From a virus: a stretch of 35,914 nt of DNA. Positions 30,237-35,914 of the stretch are shown here, one piece after another. Both the position numbers and the translations under genes were made by a program. Below the pieces are notes generated by a model. It ran no database searches. It saw only the letters and a list, made by a program, of their open reading frames with translations, and was not told the origin of the DNA. The DNA lies in IMG/VR virus record IMGVR_UViG_3300042305_000931, positions 1-35,914 of that record; one strand, given 5' to 3'. Each line of letters starts with the position of its first letter. The first letter of the stretch is position 1.

Positions 30237-31553
30237 TTACTTGTATTGATTGTCAGTAAGATGTTGCATACTATCTAGTGCGATTTTGTTCATCTTTTGA
30301 CAATAGTCGTATCGATGCAAAAATACACTATAATCGCGCAACGTTTCATAATATTCTTGAATTGTATCAGTAAGCATATGCACATTATGCTGTGTGAATG
30401 CAACACTTGTAATACCTGCATGTGCCTGCAACATTGCCATATATCCCACAACATTCTTGCCTAGGCCGTGTGGTATCTGATATGAGTAAGCTTGTTTAGC
30501 ATTTTCGCAATTCTCAAAAGTATGTATATACGTCTGTGTCATGCGTTCATATGCCTTGTTCATTGTGTCGCGTTTCTCTATCAGATGCACATACATATCC
30601 TGCATCTTAATTACCATGTTGCTGTGATAATTCTTGTATTTGATATACAGATTATCCATTGCCTTGTGCATGTATGTCTGAAATGGCATATACAGACTAT
30701 CATCATGATGCAAGGCATAAAACATGCTGTGTAGTGCTAACTTAACGCGTACAAATACTAATTCTTGATATCTATTGGCACTCGCGTTGTCATATTGCAC
30801 ATTGGCATCGATTTCTATCCAACGTAATCCTTTATTGCAGGCATACATCTGTGAAATGTCGCGCAACAATAATTCACCACTTGCGCGCAATGCGTAGGCG
30901 ATTGCATCGAAAATGGCAGCGTGTGCATGATCTGCAAATAGTTTGTACGTATACGGATATGTGCATGATGCAGCATACAATTCATGAAACGTGTTGATAA
31001 TATTTACATCAATTTGTGCATCGTATGTCTGACACAAACATTTTGCTTGTTCATAATGCTCAATGATTGTGTCATATAACTTACCATTATCGTGTTCATA
31101 CATGTAGATCCGCCAATCTATGTAATTACTCGCGTGTTCTTGTGTTTGCGACACGCCTGTGCTTTCACAGTATGCAACAAAGGCATCTTTGATTGCAGTA
31201 TGATGTGCCTTTACTTTTCGATACACTTCGCGATGTTTGTCTAGATTGTATATGGTGTAGTAATTGACACATGCCTTAATGTAGGCGTTCACCATACGAT
31301 GCAAATTGTTATGCTGTGCTGAAATCGCGCCTGTGTATGGTGTGCCTTTCTTGATCTGCAAGTAATCCAATTTGTGGTCTAACCACATGCCTGCATCATA
31401 TCCATACCATACATTATCATTGCCATACTGATAATCTTGCACATTGTACAAGGCACTCTCTAACAATGATTGTGCATAGTAAGCATAGTAATCCGCGCGT
31501 TGTTCATCATCGTTAAACGTTGGCAGATGAATTGAATAATCAATATTTGTCAT
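30237..31553 (-). CDS. U3: large Tyr-rich unrecognised protein
   Basis: 438 residues, the largest of the block. By hand count about 50 Tyr (near 11 percent), with many His, Met, Asn and Gln, and few Gly or Pro. Predicted mostly helical (for example KVKAHHTAIKDAFVAYCES, DTIIEHYEQAKCLCQTYDAQ). No transmembrane segment or catalytic motif seen. Shares style and possibly ancestry with U2 (both open with a YY-rich helix after about 20 residues: NYYEYLRD, ADYYAYYAQ). ATG 31553 follows GAAAGGCAATCATTCCT. Read from the promoter at 31677-31705 with a leader of about 117 bases. Confidence 0.75.
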   Translation of the reverse strand: MTNIDYSIHLPTFNDDEQRADYYAYYAQSLLESALYNVQDYQYGNDNVWYGYDAGMWLDHKLDYLQIKKGTPYTGAISAQHNNLHRMVNAYIKACVNYYTIYNLDKHREVYRKVKAHHTAIKDAFVAYCESTGVSQTQEHASNYIDWRIYMYEHDNGKLYDTIIEHYEQAKCLCQTYDAQIDVNIINTFHELYAASCTYPYTYKLFADHAHAAIFDAIAYALRASGELLLRDISQMYACNKGLRWIEIDANVQYDNASANRYQELVFVRVKLALHSMFYALHHDDSLYMPFQTYMHKAMDNLYIKYKNYHSNMVIKMQDMYVHLIEKRDTMNKAYERMTQTYIHTFENCENAKQAYSYQIPHGLGKNVVGYMAMLQAHAGITSVAFTQHNVHMLTDTIQEYYETLRDYSVFLHRYDYCQKMNKIALDSMQHLTDNQYK

Positions 31554-31676
31554 AGGAATGATTGCCTTTCAGATAATTGTAATATCAATAAATCGTGCTG
31601 TGTGGTGTGTGCCTGTGGTAGGATCTTTGTTGCACATGTGAGTGCCTGCCTTTCTATGCTCAAACAACATGATGCA

Positions 31677-31705
31677 ATCATATCAAATATAAAAATATTT
31701 GTCAA
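31677..31705 (-). promoter_or_regulatory. Sigma70-type promoter upstream of U3
   Basis: On the minus strand: TTGACA (31700-31705), 17-base AT-only-like spacer, TATGAT (31677-31682). Nearly consensus. The AT-rich island (about 31660-31760) around it stands out from the GC/TG-rich repeats on both sides. Drives U3-U2-U1. Confidence 0.85.
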
Positions 31706-32136
31706 TAATCAAATTGAAGAACAAAAAAGCTCAATTTCTTTCATCGTAATTGATTGCACATACTCACTCGCGTGTGGTGTTTGCGCGCGTAATTCCATAA
31801 CGAGAGTAGTAGGGGATATTTGGCCAAATTGGCGCGCCAACACGCGCGCAACGCGCGCCTGTGTGCCTATCACCACAGGCATCAATATCGTAATTTCTCA
31901 TTTTACTCACTCACTCGTAGGCATGCCATATGCACAGGCGATCCGCGCCAATACGCGCGCCAATGTTGGCAGCGTGTGCCTGTGTGCCTGTGTGTGCCTG
32001 TGTGCCTGTGGTGAGTGATCTGATTGCCTGTGTGTGCCTGTGTGCCTGTGTGCCTGTGTGTGCCTGTGTGCCTGTGTGGTCCTGTGTGTGCCTGTGTGGT
32101 CCTGTGTGGTCCTGTGTGTGCCTACCATGACACAAC
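31706..32136. other. Non-coding stretch between U3 promoter and U4
   Basis: AT-rich up to about 31790, then ACGAGAGTAGTAGGGG (a weak echo of the 28071-28224 repeats), GGCGCGCC at 31831 with CGCGCGC-rich DNA, a copy of the 28341-28367 segment (31935-31961) and the tandem array listed next. Open frames here read only Cys/Val/Pro or Thr/His/Gln repeats and are not credible genes. Confidence 0.6.
31975..32125. repeat. Tandem array of CCTGTGTG-type units
   Basis: About 150 bases built from CCTGTG followed by TG, TGTG or TGGT, with one interruption (GTGAGTGATCTGATTG near 32010-32027). Unit length varies between 8 and 10 bases, as expected from replication slippage. Same base motif (CTGTG) as the microsatellite at 32421-32495. 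Confidence 0.85.
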
Positions 32137-32170
32137 ACAGGCGCGCCTATTTCTAAATAGGCGCGCCTGT
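32137..32170. repeat. Perfect 16-bp inverted repeat with 2-base loop
   Basis: ACAGGCGCGCCTATTT (32137-32152), CT, AAATAGGCGCGCCTGT (32155-32170). It lies 16 bases beyond the U4 stop, so on the minus transcript it would be a very stable hairpin after U4 followed by GTGTTGTG; as DNA it could extrude a cruciform. Both arms contain GGCGCGCC. Confidence 0.85.
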
Positions 32171-32185
32171 ATGCTGTGCTGTGTA

Positions 32186-32404
32186 CTAATCATTATGATT
32201 GTAATAATCATAAAATACTTTCACATCATATACATACTTGCCACATGTTGAAGTGTAGTAAATGATTGCAGTATAACCATTGCCACAATATGTAATGTCT
32301 AAAATGTCGCGATCCTTAAGCATTTTTTTTGCGGCGAGTGAAATACTCTCGCCTTTATATTTCCGCGTGTCTTCAATATCTTGAATAATGTAGTATGGTT
32401 TCAT
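32186..32404 (-). CDS. U4: small unrecognised protein
   Basis: 72 residues starting MKPYYIIQDIEDTRKYKGESISLAAKK, with a Tyr-rich second half (YTAIIYYTSTCGKYVYDVKVFYDYY): a helix plus three strands. ATG 32404 follows TGAAAGGCACACAG, the same leader as U8. The frame continues upstream for 55 codons, but that part is the CACAG array read as H-S-T-A-Q and has no ribosome site, so I reject it as the start. Shares the K-x-x-L-K-D-R-D/H-I segment with U1. Confidence 0.65.
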   Translation of the reverse strand: MKPYYIIQDIEDTRKYKGESISLAAKKMLKDRDILDITYCGNGYTAIIYYTSTCGKYVYDVKVFYDYYNHND

Positions 32405-32420
32405 CTGTGTGCCTTTCATG

Positions 32421-32495
32421 CTGTGCTGTGCTGTGCTGTGCTGTGCTGTGCTGTGCTGTGCTGTGCTGTGCTGTGCTGTGCTGTGCTGTGCTGTG
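32421..32495. repeat. Pentanucleotide microsatellite (CTGTG)15
   Basis: Fifteen exact CTGTG units without interruption, i.e. (CACAG)15 on the strand of the genes, ending 16 bases upstream of the U4 start codon. Shorter runs of the same unit precede U1, U2, U6 and U7. Five-base units change the frame when one is gained or lost, so length changes would alter spacing or any upstream reading. Confidence 0.95.
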
Positions 32496-32501
32496 CTGGC
32501 A

Positions 32502-32537
32502 GCAGGCGCGCCTATTTCGATATAAACGCGCCTGTAT
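32502..32537. repeat. 36-bp repeat, copy A (hairpin-forming)
   Basis: Identical over 36 bases to 33094-33129. It starts GCAGGCGCGCCTATTTC and ends AACGCGCCTGTAT, so CAGGCGCG and CGCGCCTG face each other across an AT-rich centre. Between the U5 stop and the CTGTG array. Confidence 0.9.
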
Positions 32538-32558
32538 GCTGTGCTGTGAGTGCCTATA

Positions 32559-33014
32559 CTAGCATACACTCACGTATACATCATAGGCATTATCTGCAAC
32601 GCGTTGCGCCTTTCTTGCCTGCCTTTCAAGGCGTGCTATTTCTTTCCAAGCTTTACGCGTATCAATACTCACATTGTGCATATCCGCGCGTTGCTGTAAT
32701 TCTACAATGGCATGATACTCTATGTGCATGCTTGCACACCATGACATTGCATCATGTCGCGCGCGGACATATAGGATAAATGCTGTATATCGGATTGTAT
32801 AGTAATTACTGTATTGGATATGCTGTAATGTCAATTCATGTTGGCGGATAATGCTATGCAATTCCGCAATTTTACAGGATAATGGAATATTCATTTCCAT
32901 ATAATCCGTATACGCCTTGTGTAATTGCATTTCTAAATCGTATGCACGATCTACGCGCGCCTGTGCTGATTGCCTGTGCTGTGTGCTGATTGCCTGTGCT
33001 GTGTTGCGTTGCAT
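32559..33014 (-). CDS. U5: unrecognised helical protein with repeat-encoded N-terminus
   Basis: 151 residues. The first 20 or so (QRNTAQAISTQHRQSAQAR) are written in CACAGGCAATCAG-type repeats; the rest is helical (DLEMQLHKAYTDYMEMN, KAWKEIARLERQARKAQRVADNAY) with a likely C-terminal coiled coil. No family recognised. ATG 33014 follows TGAAAGGCAATCAGAC. A later in-frame ATG (Met29) would remove the repeat-coded part. Ends just before the copy A hairpin. Confidence 0.65.
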   Translation of the reverse strand: MQRNTAQAISTQHRQSAQARVDRAYDLEMQLHKAYTDYMEMNIPLSCKIAELHSIIRQHELTLQHIQYSNYYTIRYTAFILYVRARHDAMSWCASMHIEYHAIVELQQRADMHNVSIDTRKAWKEIARLERQARKAQRVADNAYDVYVSVC

Positions 33015-33079
33015 GTCTGATTGCCTTTCATGTTGGCAGCGTGTGAGTATACGCCTGCCTGTGCTGTGCTGTGTCTGCC

Positions 33080-33142
33080 ATTATTGGCAGATTGCAGGCG
33101 CGCCTATTTCGATATAAACGCGCCTGTATATCTGCCAATAAT
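33080..33142. repeat. Long hairpin containing copy B of the 36-bp repeat
   Basis: Outer arms ATTATTGGCAGAT (33080-33092) and ATCTGCCAATAAT (33130-33142) are perfectly complementary and enclose copy B (33094-33129) with its own inner CAGGCGCG/CGCGCCTG stem. The structure begins one base beyond the U6 stop, as expected of a transcript-end hairpin on the minus strand. Confidence 0.85.
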
Positions 33143-33143
33143 G

Positions 33144-33392
33144 CTAGCTTTCCTGTGCTGTGCTGTGCTGTGTTGGCATGTGGTAATAAACATATCGCAA
33201 CGCCTTGCAATATGTATACACTTCGTTGAGTGTGCCCGTGAAGATACCATACGTTGAGAAATAGTTAACGCCTACACTTTCAGTAATTCTATACCGCGTC
33301 ATGCCATCACCAGGCGACCACGTGTCCATACCATATCCATATAACGCGAGTGTGGTACGTATATACTCTTTTTTTTGTTTTACTGATTGCAT
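33144..33392 (-). CDS. U6: small unrecognised protein
   Basis: 82 residues starting MQSVKQKKEYIRTTLALYGYG, then WSPGDGMTRYRITESVGVNYFSTYGIFTG and NEVYTYCKALRYVYYHM: a basic helix, strands and a Tyr-rich helix. The last ten residues (P-T-Q-H-S-T-A-Q-E-S) are coded by CACAG repeats. Leader AGAAAGGCAATCAGAC before ATG 33392. Similar in ending style to U7 (DMKALYLYCMGLTQALYHC versus NEVYTYCKALRYVYYHM), suggesting two related proteins. Function unknown. Confidence 0.62.
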   Translation of the reverse strand: MQSVKQKKEYIRTTLALYGYGMDTWSPGDGMTRYRITESVGVNYFSTYGIFTGTLNEVYTYCKALRYVYYHMPTQHSTAQES

Positions 33393-33751
33393 GTCTGATT
33401 GCCTTTCTGTGCTGTGCTGTGCTGTGCTGACATTGGATTATGATTATATTGTGGTATCACATCGTAATATTGGCAATGGTACAATGCTTGTGTTAATCCC
33501 ATACAGTATAAATATAGTGCTTTCATGTCGCCTGTGCATAACACGTTGCCAACGTGGTCATATACGTGGTATGTCATTTCATCGTAGGCATAGGCGTATG
33601 AGAAATGAAATATACATAGCGCGCGTCTGATTGTATCATGCTGAAATTGTGACATAAATGTATCATATGAAATAGGCATTGGCAGATATAATAGCTCATA
33701 TGCTGACATTGGCGCGCCTGTGCTGTGCTGTGTGTCTGTGCTGTGTTGCAT
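33380..33751 (-). CDS. U7: small unrecognised protein related in style to U6
   Basis: 123 residues. N-terminus (QHSTDTQHSTGAP) and C-terminus (SAQHSTAQKGNQTCNQ) are both coded by CACAG repeats and the shared leader; the core (MSAYELLYLPMPISYDTFMSQF, AYAYDEMTYHVYDHVGNVLCTGDMKALYLYC) looks like a real small domain. ATG 33751 follows TGAAAGGCAATCAGAC; an internal ATG at 33709 behind AGGCGCGCC is the alternative. Overlaps the U6 start by 13 bases because the frame runs through the U6 leader. Confidence 0.6.
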   Translation of the reverse strand: MQHSTDTQHSTGAPMSAYELLYLPMPISYDTFMSQFQHDTIRRALCIFHFSYAYAYDEMTYHVYDHVGNVLCTGDMKALYLYCMGLTQALYHCQYYDVIPQYNHNPMSAQHSTAQKGNQTCNQ

Positions 33752-33825
33752 GTCTGATTGCCTTTCATGTTGGCAGCAGGCGCGCGCCTGTGAGTGATAC
33801 GCGCGCCTGTGTGCTGTGCTGTGTA

Positions 33826-34590
33826 CTATTCCTGTGTATACTCGTTGAGTGTTGCGAGTGCCTGCGTATATGTCGAAATCACTTGCAATGGCAGATTACT
33901 CAACGCAATTGACTGTGTGAGTGCCCGTATCTGTGCCACAAGATCCGCATTATCGCCGTTTACTTTCTCGCGGTGTATTGACTCTTTCATTTCCTGCCAT
34001 GCTACGCGTGATGCCTGTATGCTAGCTTTCAAGCTTTCATCATATGCCATTGCCAATTCATGTTGACATGACGCAATGTCATCGTCTGCAATGTCATCGT
34101 CTGCAATTTCGCGCGCGCAATCATCACAATATTGCGTGTCATTGTGTGTAGGCATCATGCACAGGCTACATACATCATCAATATATGTGTCTGCCTGTGT
34201 GTGCCATAACTCATACGCCTGTGTAGTGAGTGAGTTAACCAATAGACTGATTGCATACATTTCTTTCTCACAATACTCTGCATTGGCAGACATGCGTTTG
34301 TATTTCGCCTGTAATGATGCATCACTAAAGCCATTGCCTTGCGTCTGTGTGTCAACGTATGCAAGCCATTGGCGCGTATATTCATACTCTTTCACAAGGC
34401 GCGCCTTTTTGTCCTGTGCATGTCGCAATTCTTTGATTGCCTGCAATCGCGCGAAATATTGACCATCTGCCACATACATACCGGCAATGTTGGCATATGC
34501 CAGCAGATCACTCATGGACATTTCCATTGCCATTTCGTATGTGATGCCTGATACCATTTCCTCATATTGTGCCTGTGTGTCTGATTGCAT
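33826..34590 (-). CDS. U8: unrecognised protein with zinc-ribbon-like motif
   Basis: 254 residues from ATG 34590, helical with a central C-S-L-C ... Y-C-D-D-C pair of knuckles (about residues 140-160), followed by an acidic duplicated A-D-D-D-I. No family recognised; the ribbon between long helices could be a structural zinc site. ATG 34590 follows TGAAAGGCACACAG, exactly as in U4. Upstream in-frame ATGs at 34659 (behind AAAGGCAGG) and 34710 are possible but add repeat-coded Gln/Thr/His residues. First gene after the promoter at 34726-34754. Confidence 0.68.
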   Translation of the reverse strand: MQSDTQAQYEEMVSGITYEMAMEMSMSDLLAYANIAGMYVADGQYFARLQAIKELRHAQDKKARLVKEYEYTRQWLAYVDTQTQGNGFSDASLQAKYKRMSANAEYCEKEMYAISLLVNSLTTQAYELWHTQADTYIDDVCSLCMMPTHNDTQYCDDCAREIADDDIADDDIASCQHELAMAYDESLKASIQASRVAWQEMKESIHREKVNGDNADLVAQIRALTQSIALSNLPLQVISTYTQALATLNEYTQE

Positions 34591-34702
34591 CTGTGTGCCT
34601 TTCATTTCAATTACCTGTGCTGTGCTGATTGCCTGTGTGTCTGTGTGCTGTGTTGGCATCTGTGTGCCTGCCTTTCTCTGTGCTGTATATAGGCGTTGCC
34701 AT

Positions 34703-34720
34703 ATAGTCAATATTGACTAT
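34703..34720. promoter_or_regulatory. Perfect 18-bp palindrome next to the U8 promoter
   Basis: ATAGTCAATATTGACTAT, fully self-complementary, just downstream of the -10 box and covering the likely start of transcription. Typical place and shape of a repressor operator. Confidence 0.7.
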
Positions 34721-34725
34721 GACTC

Positions 34726-34754
34726 ATTATCTTACATTTATAAATGTATGTCAA
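34726..34754 (-). promoter_or_regulatory. Sigma70-type promoter of the U block, spacer is a palindrome
   Basis: On the minus strand: TTGACA (34749-34754), 17-base spacer, GATAAT (34726-34731). The spacer contains TACATTTATAAATGTA (34733-34748), a perfect 16-bp palindrome, so a bound protein would block both boxes. With the second palindrome at 34703-34720 this suggests tight control. Confidence 0.82.
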
Positions 34755-35331
34755 GTATCAATTTTATATTGCCTGTGTTGTGTGTGTGATGTGTTTTATA
34801 TGGCATTGGCAATATATGGTGTGTGTGGTGTGTGGTGTGGTGGATTGTATAGGCGCGCCAACACTCAACACAGCACACAGACACACAGACATACAGGCAC
34901 AGGCACAGGCAATCAGCACAGGCGCGTATACTCATATGTTGGCAGCGCGCGTACACACACAGGCACACACAGGCGCGCGCGCGTTGCGCGTAGGGAAAGA
35001 CGGCAGGCGCGGCGCGTTCTGGGCTTCCAATCGGAGCGCAATCCTACCACCCAAGATTAAAGAAAACTCCCCTCCCACGCATCGCAGATTTTTGGGTGGG
35101 GAATTGGATGTTTGGGGGGATGGGGGAAGAATCCTCCTCGGCGAACAACGTGAGCAACGGAGGATGCTGGGGGCAGGAGAAAGAAAGACTCCCCACCTCA
35201 TAGGAGTAGGAGAGAGAGCCTACTCGAGATGGAGAGTCTAACTGACAGAGGAAAGCGAGAAAGGTGGGAAACACTTCCCTCTATCGAACCGTCGGCCATA
35301 CACCGCAGCACACGGGTATCAGGGCGACATG
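34755..35331. other. Divergent non-coding region between U8 and the amidase
   Basis: Holds TG-rich DNA, GGCGCGCC at 34852, a CACAG/ACACAGG repeat stretch (34861-34980), a CGCGCGCG run, then purine-rich DNA quite unlike its neighbours. Small inverted repeats: CCACCCAA/TTGGGTGG (35047-35095), GAGTAGG/CCTACTC (35204-35210, 35219-35225) and GGGAA/TTCCC near 35268-35279. No convincing gene on either strand. A structured leader RNA or a packaging site cannot be excluded. Confidence 0.5.
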
Positions 35332-35361
35332 TTGATTATAGCATAGACGATTGGGTAAGAT
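35332..35361 (+). promoter_or_regulatory. Probable promoter of the amidase gene
   Basis: TTGATT (35332-35337), 18-base spacer, TAAGAT (35356-35361), followed by an A/G-rich leader to the start codon. Two mismatches in each box region at most; moderate strength expected. Confidence 0.55.
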
Positions 35362-35397
35362 AAAATGGGAAGTGAGGGGGGGAAGTAGGAGGATCGC

Positions 35398-35901
35398 ATG
35401 GGGTTTACGGTGATTGAGGCAAAGGCGAAGTCGTATGGCAGTCGCAGGGGTGCAATACCGAAGGTTGTGGTGTTGCATCATACGGGGGGAGCTGGCAACG
35501 AGAAAGCGGAGGTAGCGTACTTGCAGAGTAATCCGGTGGGGGTGTCGATTCATGTGTGTATTGCAAAGAATGGCACGCGGTATCGGATGGTAGATGATGA
35601 GGATGTGGCGTATCACATTGGGTACTCGAAGGTAGGGTCGCTTGGGATGCCAAATGTGGTGTCGCTGGGAATTGAGTTAATTAACACCGGTAGTCGAAAG
35701 CAACCAGATCCGTGGCCAACCGAGCAAGTGGACAGCTGTGCGGAGCAAGTGGCGGAATGGTTGTTGAAGTATCCAACGATTGAGATGATTACGAGTCATG
35801 CAGGGATTGATACGCGGGGGAAGTACGATCCGTGGATGTTTCCGTGGGACAGGTTCTGGCAGTTGTTGTCGTGGCACATGGGTCAGGCGGGAGGCGAGTA
35901 G
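35398..35901 (+). CDS. N-acetylmuramoyl-L-alanine amidase (endolysin)
   Basis: 167 residues, an Amidase_2/PGRP-type zinc amidase that cuts the bond between muramic acid and the stem peptide. Seen: VVVLHHTGG (His27/His28), IHVCIAKNGTRYRMVDDEDVAYHIG, LGIELINTG, TSHAGIDTRGKYDPW (His134, Asp144) as zinc ligands and catalytic surroundings. No signal peptide and no separate wall-binding domain, so a holin is needed for release. GGAGG lies about 6 bases before the ATG. Codon use favours G at third positions more than the other genes. The stop TAG overlaps a GTG (35901) that may open the next gene, cut off by the window end. Confidence 0.93.
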   Translation: MGFTVIEAKAKSYGSRRGAIPKVVVLHHTGGAGNEKAEVAYLQSNPVGVSIHVCIAKNGTRYRMVDDEDVAYHIGYSKVGSLGMPNVVSLGIELINTGSRKQPDPWPTEQVDSCAEQVAEWLLKYPTIEMITSHAGIDTRGKYDPWMFPWDRFWQLLSWHMGQAGGE

Positions 35902-35914
35902 TGGACACAACGGA

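Noticed and set aside
31602-32130. Plus- and minus-strand frames of Cys/Val/Pro or Thr/His/Gln repeats
   Set aside because: Direct translation of the CCTGTGTG array; no start signal and no non-repeat domain.
32405-32569. N-terminal extension of U4 through the CACAG array
   Set aside because: Lacks a ribosome site and consists of H-S-T-A-Q repeats; the start at 32404 has the shared leader.
28543-34710. Integron-type gene cassettes with attC sites
   Set aside because: Hairpins are GGCGCGCC-centred and lack attC core sites; no integrase and genes share promoters. The cassette idea is kept only in a general sense.
34744-35241. 165-codon plus-strand frame between U8 and the amidase
   Set aside because: Runs through ACACAGG repeats and purine-rich DNA without a ribosome site or recognisable domain.
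1-35914. tRNA genes, integrase, lysogeny repressor/excision module
   Set aside because: Looked for cloverleaf-like arms, tyrosine or serine recombinase motifs and an att duplication; found none, so lysogeny is not supported by this window.

Overview
The window is most of a tailed double-stranded DNA phage genome (or prophage) with an HK97-type head and, from the tape measure and the lack of sheath genes, a probably long non-contractile (siphovirus-like) tail. Both ends are open: the left end cuts a dCTP deaminase gene and the right end stops just after an amidase gene. I see no integrase, tRNA or rRNA gene. The host cannot be named from the sequence; most genes use ordinary AGGAGG-type ribosome sites and sigma70-like promoters.

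Plus strand, 1-20831: one tightly packed operon in which most genes overlap by 1-8 bases or lie close together. Order: dCTP deaminase, DNA sliding clamp, beta-class DNA methyltransferase, ParB-like protein, small and large terminase, a portal fused to a MuF-like domain, four accessory structural genes (two fibre- or lectin-like), a composite prohead protease gene, major capsid protein, a head protein, a glycosyltransferase, head-tail adaptor, a joining protein, major tail protein, tail chaperones G and G-T with a -1 frameshift site, tape measure, two tail-tip proteins and a glucosaminidase-like wall hydrolase.

Minus strand, 27917 down to 20740: the early/replication operon, read from a canonical promoter at 27963-27991. 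It holds a coiled-coil protein, a membrane-anchored protein, an ERF-type annealing protein, small unknowns, two ribbon-helix-helix regulators, a replication-initiator-like winged-helix protein ending in an SSB-like tip, a DnaC-like helicase loader, two zinc-ribbon proteins, a C5-cytosine methyltransferase with a second 174-codon ORF nested in another frame, a triple-HTH protein and a RusA resolvase. The two operons converge with an overlap at 20740-20831.

Minus strand, 34754 down to 28486: a very unusual block of eight unrecognised genes (called U1-U8 here, counted from the left). Six of the eight are short to mid-length; all are read in the same direction and all start behind the same GAAAGGCA leader. 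They are set in DNA full of CTGTG and CCTGTGTG tandem repeats and GGCGCGCC palindromes, many of which form long hairpins in the gaps between genes. Canonical promoters lie at its head (34726-34754, with two perfect palindromes) and before U3 (31677-31705), and a terminator-like hairpin closes it (28486-28523). The proteins are rich in Tyr, His, Met and Gln and match no family I know. A GC-rich region with 27-bp repeats (28071-28224) separates this block from the replication operon.

Right end: a roughly 0.6 kb non-coding stretch with its own plus-strand promoter, then an N-acetylmuramoyl-L-alanine amidase (endolysin). The two features I rate most interesting are the ORF nested in the cytosine methyltransferase gene and the U1-U8 repeat-rich gene block.
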